NCBI GenBank assembly: GCA_041751095.1 | Contig: JBGSYC010000036.1 | Coordinates: forward strand, 112,068 to 176,067 | Reading direction: 5' to 3' | Origin: JADCRZ01 sp041751095 | GTDB taxonomy: Bacteria; Bacteroidota; Bacteroidia; Chitinophagales; Chitinophagaceae | Length of the DNA stretch: 64,000 nucleotides | Part shown: one piece after another, positions 35,301-44,115 of the stretch | How the letters are laid out: each line of letters opens with the position of its first letter | How positions within the stretch are numbered: the stretch's first letter is position 1 | The notes under the pieces: generated by a model | Database searches by the model: none | What the model was told of the DNA's origin: nothing | The model's input: only the letters and a program-made list of their open reading frames with translations | Program-made: the position numbers and the translations under genes

Positions 35301-35955
35301 TGGCAATATCGTCGAAAGTGACGTTTGCACTTTGCATCTTGAAATTATCTACATTGATCTGGTATTCTCTTTCAGGGGCGCCGACAATATCAACGCGGTT
35401 TATTTCTGTTAACTCTTCAAGCCTGTCCTGTATATCGTCAGCATATTTTTTCAACCGGACCAGGTCGTAATTACCGCTTACATTTACAAACATAATCGGG
35501 AATTCAGAAAAGCTTACTTCCTGCACGTTGGGTTCCTCAGTAAGGTCGGTGGGCAGGTCTTTTTTCGATTTATCAACCGCATCTTTAACTTTTTGCAGTG
35601 CCACATCTGTTTTAATATCCGTATCAAACTCCACAATGATCGCAGAGAAATCCTGGAGAGAAGTACTGGTCACCTTGTTGATCTTGGCTCCTGTAATTCC
35701 CTTGATCTGTTTTTCGATTGGCCGGCTCACCAGGTTTTCAATATCTCTTGGCGAATTGCCGACGTAAACGGTTTGAACGTAGATGGTGGGGATCACAATA
35801 TCCGGAAACTGCTCCTTGGGCAAGGTCATAAACTGGTATATGCCTGCCATAGACACAAAAAGAATAAGCAGGTAAATGGATGTTTTATTGGCGATTGACC
35901 AACTGGTAGGCCCGAATTCTTTAAACTTGTCTTTGATGTTCTCTAATACGCTCAT
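32359..35955 (-). CDS. RND-family efflux pump, inner-membrane permease
   Basis: 1198 residues. The ATG at 35955 (MSVLENIKDKF) is chosen over an upstream one at 35985. Twelve membrane helices in two groups with two large periplasmic loops are apparent. TM4 holds the proton-relay Asp pair in GLGIIVDDAIVVIENTHR; further RND blocks (PGAEISVSQEQGGPPTDPP, GIVGLAGIVVKNGILVIEF) are present. Compared with AcrB (about 1050) it has about 150 extra residues, mainly a hydrophobic insertion in the middle (about 530-600). Substrate unknown. It is the last gene of the tetR-tolC-MFP-RND operon. Confidence 0.94.
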   Translation of the reverse strand: MSVLENIKDKFKEFGPTSWSIANKTSIYLLILFVSMAGIYQFMTLPKEQFPDIVIPTIYVQTVYVGNSPRDIENLVSRPIEKQIKGITGAKINKVTSTSLQDFSAIIVEFDTDIKTDVALQKVKDAVDKSKKDLPTDLTEEPNVQEVSFSEFPIMFVNVSGNYDLVRLKKYADDIQDRLEELTEINRVDIVGAPEREYQINVDNFKMQSANVTFDDIANAVARENSDITGGLLDIGNMKRTLQVRGQFQSAFDIEKIIVRNTAGESIYLKDIAEIKDTVKERESYARLDGKNVVTLNIIKRAGENLIETSDNVKRVIDEMKAEDFPEDLGVVITGDQSNRTRTSFNDLVNSIIIGFILVLLILMFFMGVTNAFFVALSVPLSMFVAFMFLPVADIIIGTSVTLNFMVLFSLLFGLGIIVDDAIVVIENTHRIFVQSGGKLSPALSAKMAAGEVFIPVLSGTLTTLAPFFPLLFWPGIIGKFMIYIPAMLIFTLTASLIVAFIMNPVFAVDFMNQEEHGKTRASAIFRKPIFWVILAAGILFDIVGYGQDVMIYRFCGNLLLMFATLMVLYNFGIKGVIHGFQTRSLPWIMSHYETSLRWALKGWKPVWLLLGTIALFFLSVFVFVAGEVPVVFFPQADPNYVYVYLKLPVGTNVDYTDSITRQLENRVYQVLGMDQDNKNPIVESVIANVAVGAGDPQSGDRSTRPELGRVQVSFVEFEKRHGKSTLPYLNAIREAIKGFPGAEISVSQEQGGPPTDPPVNIEVSSENFDNLTKTAVSLKNFLDSAQVAGIEELKMDVDLTNPEITLAIDRERAMIEGVSTAQIGMQLRTALFGREVSKIKDGEDEYKIQLRNVETQRQSLSDLLNTKIVFRDFASGGQVKQIPISSLTKVDYTSTYGSIKRKNLKRVITLRSNVLSGYTPTAVNNEIKSVIENFKNTADDVTIAQTGEGAQQAETGAFLTRALIIALGLILFILVLQFNSVSKSVIILTEILFSIIGVMLGFGLTGMEVSVVMTGIGIVGLAGIVVKNGILVIEFADELRSRGMRTREAVIEAGKTRIIPVMLTALAAILALIPLAIGFNINFVTMFSELNPHIFFGGDSASFWKPLSWTIIFGLTVAFFMTLVIVPSMYLIAERLRRPMRRMYGGKWISMLGIPPFTLIFMPLMLITMFVHNAAVARRRRKLQQQRVNESFVGSWF

Positions 35956-36026
35956 GATTCTGGGTTTTAGGAGCTGTGCAGGCAATCACTGCCATGCGCA
36001 TTTGAACTGCAATGCAGGTGGTAATC

Positions 36027-37205
36027 CTATTTAACGATTGTTGTAATTAACTGGCCATCATATAAACCCTGGTAGCCTTCTGTGATCAACACATCACCTT
36101 CGCTTAAACCGGCCTTGATCTCAATCTGGTCGCCATATAATTCGCCGATATCAACGGGTTTTTTCCGCGTGATCATTTTGCCGTTTTCCTGTGAGGCTAC
36201 AAGTACATACTTCCCTTTTTCGTCTGTTTGCAAGGTATTTACAGGTATTGAAAAGGCGTTTGGAGCGGTATAATCCAGAATCTTGATCATTGCAACCTGG
36301 TTAGGCTTTAACCCCGCGGCGTAGCTGTTAGGCACCTTACTTTCTATTGTAAAACCTCTGGAAGTTAACCCGATAGATTGCCCGATGTAAGTGATTGTTG
36401 AATTAAACGTTTTATCAAGATCCGGGATGGAAATAACGACGGGCGTTCCTTTCTTTACTCTCGACAGGTAATTTTCCGGAATATTTGTAACCGCTTTAAG
36501 GGCACTTGTATTTACTATGCTTATCTGCGGCGTTCCCATTGGCGAAGCACCCTGAAAGAATTCACCAACTCTCACATTCACCTCATCAGCAACGCCGCTT
36601 ACTTCGGCATAAATATTCGAAAATGAAAGCTGTTCCTGCAAGGTGGCGATGTTTCGTTGCGCCTGGTCCACACTGTTTTTTGCCGTGATCAGCTGCACTT
36701 CAGTACCGATATTCTGATCCCATAAATTTTTCTGGCGCTGGTACAGGTTCTGCGCAAAAGCCAGCTGCGTTTTAGCTGTCTCGATGTTTTCTCTGCTGAT
36801 AGCATTATCAAGCTTTAACAGCAATTGCCCTTTTCGAACCCTGTCACCTTTTTTCACATAGATTTCTTTCACCAGCCCCCCCTGGCCCCGTGGCGCTACG
36901 TACGATATGTTCTCTGCATCGATCCTTCCCTGAAGATCGATAAAATGGGTAAAGTTGTCTCTGTTAACGGGTAACACCGCTACCAGCTTAGCCTTCTCAG
37001 CTTTTACCGTCGAGGGGTCTATCCTGCCGATTTCAGCTTCAAGTTTTTGAATCTCCGCACTCAAACTACTTAACGCCTGTTTTTTTTCCTGCAGCTCAGA
37101 CTGTTTTTTGGCGAGCGCTGCGTTTTTTTCCTTTGATCCTGACCCGCAACTGATGGCGAGCATCAATAAAATTACCGGAAGCCCTGTTCTAATTATCCTG
37201 CTCAT
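36027..37205 (-). CDS. RND efflux periplasmic adaptor (membrane fusion) lipoprotein
   Basis: 392 residues. The lipobox LAISC ends the signal peptide (Cys at residue 20), and a coiled coil (25-65) follows directly. Then come the lipoyl half-motifs (GGLVKEIYVKKGDRVRKGQLL), an alpha-hairpin and beta-barrel parts typical of AcrA/MexA adaptors. It bridges the RND pump and the TolC-like channel. It lies 23 bp after the tolC-like gene and 72 bp before the RND gene. Confidence 0.93.
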   Translation of the reverse strand: MSRIIRTGLPVILLMLAISCGSGSKEKNAALAKKQSELQEKKQALSSLSAEIQKLEAEIGRIDPSTVKAEKAKLVAVLPVNRDNFTHFIDLQGRIDAENISYVAPRGQGGLVKEIYVKKGDRVRKGQLLLKLDNAISRENIETAKTQLAFAQNLYQRQKNLWDQNIGTEVQLITAKNSVDQAQRNIATLQEQLSFSNIYAEVSGVADEVNVRVGEFFQGASPMGTPQISIVNTSALKAVTNIPENYLSRVKKGTPVVISIPDLDKTFNSTITYIGQSIGLTSRGFTIESKVPNSYAAGLKPNQVAMIKILDYTAPNAFSIPVNTLQTDEKGKYVLVASQENGKMITRKKPVDIGELYGDQIEIKAGLSEGDVLITEGYQGLYDGQLITTIVK

Positions 37206-37228
37206 ATGAAAAATTTTAGAATGGTGTA

Positions 37229-38638
37229 CTATAGTCTGCCCAATGCTTTGGTAAACTGAAGTTTAGCGATGACTGCATCATACAATGCCTGGAAATAATT
37301 TGACTGAGATTCCTGGATGCTGTTCTCCGCCTGTATGATTTCAAAGCTTGACCCAACGCCCTGTTCAAATTTTATTTTTGTTTTGGTGTAAACACTTTCT
37401 GCCAGTTCGAGATTTCGTTCCTGAACGTCCAATGCTACCAAAGCGTTACGTACCTGTATTTTAGCAGCCGCCTGTTCAAACCTGATAGCCCGCTGCAGGT
37501 TGTCGATAATATTTGTTGTTTTCAGAAGGTTAAGTTTAGCCTGGCGGATACGGCTGTCTTTTTGAAATCCGTCGAAAATGGGGACATTGATGTTCAGACC
37601 CACAAAAGAAGCGGGAAACCAGGGTTGATTTCTATCGAAGAAGTTGAACTTCTGGCGCTGCGCATTTCTACTGTAGTTCCAGTAAGCGGCTACCGTGGGT
37701 ATGTAAGAAAGCTGATGTCTTTTCACATCCAGCTGCTGAAGCTTCTTTATCGTGTTCAGCAGGTTGAATTCGGGCCTTTCTTCAAATGAAAATCCTGCAT
37801 CATCCAACAGGTCAGCCTTAACCTGCGTTACCGTAAGTGAATCCGTTAAAACCAGTGAATCCGCGGTGGGTAAGGCCATAGAGAATTTGAGCGCTTCAGT
37901 GCCTAATTGTACAAGGTTGTTGAGTTGATTGCGGGTTGACTGCAAATTGTTTAGATTGACCTGGGTCCTGTCAAGGTCAAGTTTTTCTGCAAACCCGTTC
38001 TTATACATCTCGGTCTGGTCATGCAGTAATTTTTCCAGCCGCACGATACTTTCATCCAAAAAGCCAAGTCTTTTTGCAACGATCAGCACGCCATAATAAG
38101 AACGTAAAACATTAATCCTGATGCTGTCTTCCATCACTTCAATATTGTTGCCGGCATACTCAAGGGAGGCAGCCCTTGCCTTCAGCCCTACAAACACGTC
38201 AGATTGAAAGATCAGCTGCTCAAACGTGAAGCCGACGGAAGCGGTCCAGGGTACTCCGAAACGGGCGGGGATTACTGCATACGAGTTGGGGGGAGCGATG
38301 GGGTTTCCGCTTCCATCCTTTACATTATTTCTTTGTAAAACATCATATACACTGGGAGATATAAAATCAGGCAAAGAAGTAACCGGGATACTAAAAAAAT
38401 GTGTCAGCGCGGCGCTTCCGTTTACCTGGGGATATGCGCGCCCGGTGATCTCGCGGTTCTGAGCCAGTTGTATTTTCCTGTCTATATTCAGGTTGCGCAA
38501 AGCGGTTACATTCTTTAATGCGGTATCTACCGCCTGCTGTGCTGTAAGCTCAAGCGTTCTCTGTGCATGTGCCTGGCCCGCGAATATCAGAAATGCAAGA
38601 AAGCCTGTCAGAATTCCCTTGTACCGTAATTTATTCAT
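37229..38638 (-). CDS. TolC-family outer-membrane efflux channel
   Basis: 469 residues with a signal peptide (ends HAQ at about residue 26). The two-fold repeated helical hairpins of the OEP family are visible (TAQQAVDTALKNVTALRNLNID at the start; EQGVGSSFEIIQAENSIQESQ near the end). It forms the exit duct of the pump encoded by the next two genes. Its ATG overlaps the stop of the tetR-type gene by four bases (ATGA), showing translational coupling. Confidence 0.94.
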   Translation of the reverse strand: MNKLRYKGILTGFLAFLIFAGQAHAQRTLELTAQQAVDTALKNVTALRNLNIDRKIQLAQNREITGRAYPQVNGSAALTHFFSIPVTSLPDFISPSVYDVLQRNNVKDGSGNPIAPPNSYAVIPARFGVPWTASVGFTFEQLIFQSDVFVGLKARAASLEYAGNNIEVMEDSIRINVLRSYYGVLIVAKRLGFLDESIVRLEKLLHDQTEMYKNGFAEKLDLDRTQVNLNNLQSTRNQLNNLVQLGTEALKFSMALPTADSLVLTDSLTVTQVKADLLDDAGFSFEERPEFNLLNTIKKLQQLDVKRHQLSYIPTVAAYWNYSRNAQRQKFNFFDRNQPWFPASFVGLNINVPIFDGFQKDSRIRQAKLNLLKTTNIIDNLQRAIRFEQAAAKIQVRNALVALDVQERNLELAESVYTKTKIKFEQGVGSSFEIIQAENSIQESQSNYFQALYDAVIAKLQFTKALGRL

Positions 38639-39258
38639 GATGCTTTTATTTTCTTTCGTTCTTCTTTATACTTCAGGATGAGTTTATAACCCTTTATTGA
38701 CGCGATCCCAAAAAGAAAATGATCAATTACCTGCCGCTGCACCTCCGCGACATTAAATTTCATCCTCGAAAAAACGTGAGGGTTAAACGGAAAAGTAAGC
38801 GTTTCGAGCCTGAGCATCGTCATAATATTAACATCAATATCGGAACGGTATATCTCTTCTCTTAACCCTTTTTCCATGTTCTCTTTTATTACACGGAACA
38901 GGTAATTGTCTTTATGTTCGGCAAACCTGGCATATGCTGACGGGTGATATTTTTCGAGGTCGTACAACATGGAGGGATTCATGTTCTCAAACATTTCCAT
39001 TACCTTTTCCTCTGCAAGGAACACCTCGTGAATAGCATTCTGAGCCTGATCCTTCTCTGCTTCACAGCAAACACGGTTTTGAGCCAGCATCTTTATCGTC
39101 ACTGCTTCTACCAACTCATTCTTATCTGCAAAGAACTGGTAAATGGTTTTTTTTGAGATCCCTAATTGCAGGGCGATCTCATCCATTGTAATAGAACGTA
39201 TACCATAACGTAAAAACAGATCAGACGCCTTGTGCAAAATTCTCGTTTGTATTTCCAT
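38635..39258 (-). CDS. TetR/AcrR-family repressor of the efflux operon
   Basis: 207 residues. The N-terminal helix-turn-helix (about 23-53: ITMDEIALQLGISKKTIYQF) is typical; the C-terminal helical ligand domain is unclassified. It is the first gene of the operon and overlaps the tolC-like gene. A promoter and a perfect palindrome directly upstream (39277-39312) fit autoregulation of the whole operon. Ligand unknown. Confidence 0.93.
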   Translation of the reverse strand: MEIQTRILHKASDLFLRYGIRSITMDEIALQLGISKKTIYQFFADKNELVEAVTIKMLAQNRVCCEAEKDQAQNAIHEVFLAEEKVMEMFENMNPSMLYDLEKYHPSAYARFAEHKDNYLFRVIKENMEKGLREEIYRSDIDVNIMTMLRLETLTFPFNPHVFSRMKFNVAEVQRQVIDHFLFGIASIKGYKLILKYKEERKKIKAS

Positions 39259-39276
39259 GTCAGCACTTCAGTGCAG

Positions 39277-39307
39277 CAAAACTATGGAAACTTTTAATGT
39301 AACCAAA
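39277..39307 (-). promoter_or_regulatory. Predicted Bacteroidota-type promoter of the tetR-efflux operon
   Basis: On the minus strand TTTG (39304-39307), then exactly 19 bases, then TAGTTTTG (39277-39284). This is a perfect match to the Bacteroidota -33 TTTG / -7 TAnnTTTG consensus. The start codon is at 39258, so the leader would be only about 14 bases. Confidence 0.8.
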
Positions 39308-39312
39308 GTTTC
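39287..39312. promoter_or_regulatory. Palindromic operator for the TetR-type repressor
   Basis: GAAACTTT (39287-39294) and its perfect inverse AAAGTTTC (39305-39312) with a 10-base spacer. It overlaps the -33 box and fills the spacer of the promoter, where a bound TetR dimer would block RNA polymerase. A second small palindrome, GCACT-tc-AGTGC (39263-39274), lies between the promoter and the start codon. Confidence 0.7.
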
Positions 39313-39522
39313 TTACCGCATTATTTTTTTCTTTACAAATAATTAATATAGCCAGGCAGGTCAGCAGATAGAAGCTATGGCTGAAAAAAGGTTTAATCGC
39401 GTTATGCTTCCTTAAGCGATGGTGTTATATTGCCTTGAATGGAAGAATTGAAGAAACCAGGTTAATGTCAACTGAAGCATAATTGGTAGGTTTGCAATCA
39501 ATCTCCAATAATACCTGATTAT

Positions 39523-40170
39523 ATGAAAAACGATGCATTACCGGCGGGACGGTGGAAATGGGAAAAGATTTTCCAATACTTTTTACAGGGGCTCCTGGTT
39601 GCAGCGCCTGTGGCCATTACTGTTTATTTGACTTACTCTTTTGTATCTTCAGTAGATAGCTGGATACCGGTCTTTACTGAAAAAGATGCTTCGGGGAATG
39701 TTATCATCCGGAATTATGGCTCCGGCTTTGTCATCATCGTTGTTTCATTGATCATTATCGGGTACCTGAGCTCTAATTTCATAACCAGCCGCATTTTTGA
39801 CCTCTTTGACAGCTGGCTCGAACGTACACCCGGCATTAAAATCATATACTCCTCTGTAAAGGACTTCTTTGAAGCTTTTGCGGGCAACAAACGCAAATTT
39901 AATAAGGCAGTGCTTGTAAATATACACGCCGATGAGGTTTGGCAAATCGGATTTATCACCGATGACGACGCAGTAAAATTAGGATTGAAGGATTACCTCA
40001 CCGTATATGTTCCTTTGTCTTATTCCCTGGCGGGGATCACTTATATAGTACCGCAGGGCAAAGTGCGGCAGATTGAGCATATCAGCGCAGGAGACGCGCT
40101 GAAATACACGGTATCCGGAGGCATTTCCGAATTAGAAGATGATCATGAAAAAATAAAAAGCCTTCAATAA
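39523..40170 (+). CDS. DUF502-family membrane protein
   Basis: 215 residues with two membrane helices (about 17-40 and 67-88) and a soluble C-terminal domain with LERTPGIKIIYSSVKDFFEAF and VYVPLSYSLAGITYIVP, typical of DUF502. Function is unknown; plant relatives (LCV/COV-like) affect vascular patterning. The next gene starts 20 bp on, suggesting co-transcription. Confidence 0.88.
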   Translation: MKNDALPAGRWKWEKIFQYFLQGLLVAAPVAITVYLTYSFVSSVDSWIPVFTEKDASGNVIIRNYGSGFVIIVVSLIIIGYLSSNFITSRIFDLFDSWLERTPGIKIIYSSVKDFFEAFAGNKRKFNKAVLVNIHADEVWQIGFITDDDAVKLGLKDYLTVYVPLSYSLAGITYIVPQGKVRQIEHISAGDALKYTVSGGISELEDDHEKIKSLQ

Positions 40171-40189
40171 TCAGTTGCAATCAGTTGCC

Positions 40190-41164
40190 ATGAAAAAAAC
40201 ATTATGTTTTTCCCTGTTATTGCTGTGTTGGGAAAGCTGTTTCTGCTGGGGATTTTTCGCTCACCGGAAAATCAATTACTACGCAGTATTCTTACTTCCC
40301 CCGGAAATGCTTGTTTTATTTAAGCCAAACATAGATTATTTAAGTGAACATTCTGTTGACCCGGATAAAAGGAGATATGCAATCGTGGAAGAGGGGCCGC
40401 GGCATTATATTGATATTGACAAATATGGCAAATACCCTTTCAGCAATTTACCAAGGAAATGGGAAGAGGCAATCAATTCCTTCGGAGAAGACAGTTTACT
40501 GGCAAATGGCATACTTCCCTGGTGGGTTCAAAGGATGTTGTTCAGGTTAACTATAGCCTTCAGGGAAAAAGACAAGGCTGGCATTTTGAAGCTGTCTGCA
40601 GAAATTGGCCATTATATTTCAGACGCACATGTACCTCTTCACGCCTGCCATAACCATAACGGGCAATTTACAGATCAGAAAGGCATACATGGATTTTGGG
40701 AAAGCCGGGTGCCGGAATTATTAGCCCAAAAAGAATGGGATTTTTTTATCGGTAAGGCATCTTATGTCAAAGATCCTTCCTATTTTATTTGGGACAGGAT
40801 ACTGGAAAGCGCAGCGGCTGCTGATACCGTACTGTTATTTGAAAAAGAACTTTCAAAAAATTTTCCTGTTGATCAGAAATTCGCCTTTGAGCTGCGCAAT
40901 GATAAAATGGTAAGGCAGTATTCCGCCGCTTACACGATAGCTTACGACAAAAAATTAGCCGGCATGATAGAGAGACGCATGCGCCAGTCGATTTCTTCCA
41001 TTGCCTCATTCTGGTATACGGCATGGGTGAATGCAGGCCAGCCAGACCTGAAATCTGTGAACGACAAACCTTTACCCGCCCAGGATATAGCTGAACTTCA
41101 ACAGCTTAACGATTCATGGAAGAAAGGGGATATAAAAGGGAAAACTTGTGAACAAAAGCCTTAG
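40190..41164 (+). CDS. Secreted zinc-dependent phospholipase C / P1-nuclease-fold protein
   Basis: 324 residues from the ATG at 40190, which starts a signal peptide (KKTLCFSLLLLCWESCFC). The mature protein begins WGFFAHRKIN: an N-terminal Trp and a His two-to-five residues on are metal ligands in the phospholipase C / S1-P1 nuclease fold. Further likely ligands are H-Y-I-D-I-D, EIGHYISDAHVPLHACHNHNGQ and HGFWESR. It likely cleaves phosphodiester bonds outside the cytoplasm; lipid or nucleic acid substrate cannot be told apart here. Confidence 0.82.
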   Translation: MKKTLCFSLLLLCWESCFCWGFFAHRKINYYAVFLLPPEMLVLFKPNIDYLSEHSVDPDKRRYAIVEEGPRHYIDIDKYGKYPFSNLPRKWEEAINSFGEDSLLANGILPWWVQRMLFRLTIAFREKDKAGILKLSAEIGHYISDAHVPLHACHNHNGQFTDQKGIHGFWESRVPELLAQKEWDFFIGKASYVKDPSYFIWDRILESAAAADTVLLFEKELSKNFPVDQKFAFELRNDKMVRQYSAAYTIAYDKKLAGMIERRMRQSISSIASFWYTAWVNAGQPDLKSVNDKPLPAQDIAELQQLNDSWKKGDIKGKTCEQKP

Positions 41165-41221
41165 ATACCATGGGAATCGCTGTTTAGCGCCTGCAGACCA
41201 TCACGGCTGATTGCACATTAA

Positions 41222-41252
41222 TTGATTTTAATATTTCCACACCTTACTTTTG
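41222..41252 (+). promoter_or_regulatory. Predicted promoter of serC
   Basis: TTG (41222-41224), 20 bases, then TACTTTTG (41245-41252), matching the TTTG / TAnnTTTG pattern. The GTG start of serC lies 38 bases downstream of the second box. Confidence 0.6.
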
Positions 41253-41290
41253 CACGGCTTTTCGTTTCTAAATCCTAAAATGTACTGCCA

Positions 41291-42358
41291 GTGATCCATA
41301 ATTTTAATTCAGGACCCGGTATCTTGCCCAAACAGGTATTTGAAGAAGCTGCACGCTCAGTGATTGATTTTAATCAAACCGGCTTATCTATTCTTGAAAT
41401 CGGTCATAGAACACCTTTATTCCAGGCTGTATTAGATGAGGCTGTTTTATTAGTAAAGGAGCTGATGCAACTGGATTCTGAAAAAGAGGTGTTATTCCTG
41501 CATGGCGGAGCATCTACCCAATTCTTCCAGGTGCCTATGAATATTCTAAACGACGGTGAAACGGCCGCTTATCTTGATTGCGGCGTGTGGGGAACGAAAG
41601 CCATCAGAGAAGCCAAATATTTTGGCTTTGTAGATGTGGTTGGAAGTTCAAAGGATAAAAATTACAGCTATATTCCTAAAGACTTTGTCGTACCGCCTAC
41701 GTCAAAATATTTTCACTATACCACCAACAATACTATCGAAGGAACGCAGATGCATTTCATACCGGAAACAGACGTTCCGCTTGTCGCAGATATGAGCAGT
41801 GATATCCTGAGCAGGGTAACCGACTTTAACAGGTTTTCACTAATATACGCAGGCGCTCAGAAAAATATCGGAGCGGCCGGCGTGAACCTTGTGATCATTG
41901 ACAAAATGCTTTTGGGCAGCATCACCCGGCAAATGCCTATGATGGTTGACTTCCGCAGCCATGTTGAAAATGGCTCCATGTTAAACACTCCCCCGGTATT
42001 TGCTATTTATGTTTGCCTCCTCACATTGCGGTGGTTAAAAAAAATGGGCGGAGTTGAAGAGATCGAAAAGATAAATGCACAGAAGGCTGATCTCATGTAT
42101 AACACCCTGGATGCATTGCCGGTATTTAAACCCACAGTGGCGAAGGAAGACAGAAGTAAAATGAACGTCACATTTGTAATGGAAGATCCGGTGCATGAAA
42201 AAGAGTTTTTAGAAACTTGCCGGAACGAGGGCATGGTTGGTGTAAAAGGGCATCGTTCGGTCGGAGGTCTCAGAGTAAGCTTATACAACGCTTTGTCATT
42301 TGGCAGCGTAGTTGCTCTGACAGACATGATGAGGCATTTTGCATCAAAAAGAGGCTGA
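41291..42358 (+). CDS. serC: Phosphoserine aminotransferase
   Basis: 355 residues. Converts 3-phosphohydroxypyruvate and glutamate to phosphoserine in serine synthesis, and also serves pyridoxal phosphate synthesis in some bacteria. MIHNFNSGPGILPKQV is the family start; the PLP Lys is in YAGAQKNIGAAG. The start is GTG at 41291: an ATG 11 bases upstream runs into a stop after four codons. A DUF1015 gene follows, a common neighbour of serine biosynthesis genes. Confidence 0.96.
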   Translation: MIHNFNSGPGILPKQVFEEAARSVIDFNQTGLSILEIGHRTPLFQAVLDEAVLLVKELMQLDSEKEVLFLHGGASTQFFQVPMNILNDGETAAYLDCGVWGTKAIREAKYFGFVDVVGSSKDKNYSYIPKDFVVPPTSKYFHYTTNNTIEGTQMHFIPETDVPLVADMSSDILSRVTDFNRFSLIYAGAQKNIGAAGVNLVIIDKMLLGSITRQMPMMVDFRSHVENGSMLNTPPVFAIYVCLLTLRWLKKMGGVEEIEKINAQKADLMYNTLDALPVFKPTVAKEDRSKMNVTFVMEDPVHEKEFLETCRNEGMVGVKGHRSVGGLRVSLYNALSFGSVVALTDMMRHFASKRG

Positions 42359-42448
42359 TATAAATTTTACGTCATCAGAAGTTTAAATACCGCGCCCGGA
42401 TCGTTATGGTGGTCATATTTATCCTTCTTTAATCAATAACAGATTTTC

Positions 42449-43678
42449 ATGGTTAACATATTACCTTTTAAAGCATTAAGACCGCAGGCGCAATTTGCAA
42501 GGCAGGTCGCCTCGAGGCCTTATGATGTGCTTAACAGAAAAGAAGCGAAGATTGAAGCACAGGGAAACCCGAATTCATTTCTCCATATCACCAGATCGGA
42601 AATAGATCTTGCAGAGAATACGGACGTTCACTCACCTGCTGTATACGAAAAGGCCAAAGAAAACCTTCAGGCTTTTATTCAGCGCAATATTCTGTTCCGG
42701 GAAAGCAAGGCGTGCCTTTATATCTATCAGTTGATTATGGATTCCAGAATGCAGACGGGTCTGGTTTGTGCTTCTTCAATTGATGATTATGAAAATGGCA
42801 TCATCAAAAAACATGAATTTACCAGGCCCGAAAAGGAGCAGGATCGCATTGAGCATATCCTGGCATCACGGGCGCAAACGGGAAATGTTTTTCTTGCTTA
42901 CCGCACGATTGGAGAGATAGATGAGATTATCAATGAATGGAAAAAGCGCAACACGGCGGTATACGATTTTGTGGCGGATGATAACATTCAACATACGATT
43001 TGGGTAATCAATAACGACAGCACCATTCAGGCAGTTTCACGATTGTTCGACACCCGCGTGGAGTGCACCTATATTGCTGATGGTCATCATCGGGCTGCAA
43101 GCGCATCAAGGGTAAGGAAAACGCTCGGAGATAAAGCTCCTGCAAATGCGAATTCTTTTTTAACCACCCTTTTTCCTTCAGACCAGTTGCGCATACTGGA
43201 CTATAACCGGGTAGTAAAAGACCTGAACGGGCTGGAACAAGCCACGATTATCAATAAGCTAACTGATCTCTTTACCGTAGAGAAGATGCCCGGCAGCTTT
43301 TCTCCTGAACGCCTGCATGAATTTGGAATGTACACAGATAAAACCTGGTACAAGCTTACTTCCAAAGACGGAACGTTTTCCGACGACCCTATCGGGTGTC
43401 TGGACATCACCATTCTCCAGAATAATCTCCTTGATCCTCTCCTGGGTATTAAAGATCAGCGCACAGATAAAAGGATTGATTTCATCGGCGGTATCAGGGG
43501 CCTCGGTGAACTCGAAAAGAGAGTGGACAGCGGTGATATGAAAATTGCCTTTAGTCTTTACCCGGTTAGTATACAGCAATTGTTTGATATTGCGGACAGC
43601 GGCAATGTGATGCCACCGAAGAGTACATGGTTTGAGCCAAAATTACGCGATGGCTTATTAACTCACATGATCGATTAG
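42449..43678 (+). CDS. DUF1015-family protein
   Basis: 409 residues. LPFKALRP at the start, SRPYDVLNRKEA, and IADGHHRAASA (about 210-220) are typical of DUF1015, a family without a proven reaction. The repeated link with serC/serA in many genomes hints at a role in serine or related metabolism (inference). It follows serC by 90 bp, and the next gene begins 8 bp after its stop. Confidence 0.9.
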   Translation: MVNILPFKALRPQAQFARQVASRPYDVLNRKEAKIEAQGNPNSFLHITRSEIDLAENTDVHSPAVYEKAKENLQAFIQRNILFRESKACLYIYQLIMDSRMQTGLVCASSIDDYENGIIKKHEFTRPEKEQDRIEHILASRAQTGNVFLAYRTIGEIDEIINEWKKRNTAVYDFVADDNIQHTIWVINNDSTIQAVSRLFDTRVECTYIADGHHRAASASRVRKTLGDKAPANANSFLTTLFPSDQLRILDYNRVVKDLNGLEQATIINKLTDLFTVEKMPGSFSPERLHEFGMYTDKTWYKLTSKDGTFSDDPIGCLDITILQNNLLDPLLGIKDQRTDKRIDFIGGIRGLGELEKRVDSGDMKIAFSLYPVSIQQLFDIADSGNVMPPKSTWFEPKLRDGLLTHMID

Positions 43679-43686
43679 GCAACTGA

Positions 43687-44115
43687 ATGGAACAACATGA
43701 ATTAAAAGATATCCAGTCTTTTATCAATATCTTTTTCCCTTTTGCAGAAGAACTGTTGATAAAGTACGGTGAATTTCATCCTTATGCCGGTGCTACCACT
43801 ATTACCGGAGAGTTTGTCTCCGTTGGCCATTACCCGGAAAACCAAAGCCAGGAATCATCTGTTTTGATTGATAACCTTAAAGCGGCGCTCAAAAGGGGTA
43901 AAGATGATTTTATGCTGACGGGTATATTTTATGATGTCAGGACTAAAGACCGTGATACCGGAGAGGTGACGGATGCAATAGCTGTATTTATTGAACACCG
44001 GGATAGTGAGACTGCTTTTGAGTTCTTTTACCCGTATAAAGTTGAAAACAAGGAAAACTTCTGCGTTGCCGACAGCTATGGTAACGCCACTTCGAAGCAA
44101 ATATTTGTAACCTGA
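43687..44115 (+). CDS. Hypothetical protein downstream of the DUF1015 gene
   Basis: 142 residues, soluble, mixed alpha/beta. Blocks include FFPFAEELLIKYGEFHPYAGA, GIFYDVRTKDRDTGEVTDAIAVFIEHRD and FEFFYPYK. I do not recognise a family. The 8-bp gap to the DUF1015 gene suggests that the two are translated from one message and perhaps act together. Confidence 0.75.
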   Translation: MEQHELKDIQSFINIFFPFAEELLIKYGEFHPYAGATTITGEFVSVGHYPENQSQESSVLIDNLKAALKRGKDDFMLTGIFYDVRTKDRDTGEVTDAIAVFIEHRDSETAFEFFYPYKVENKENFCVADSYGNATSKQIFVT

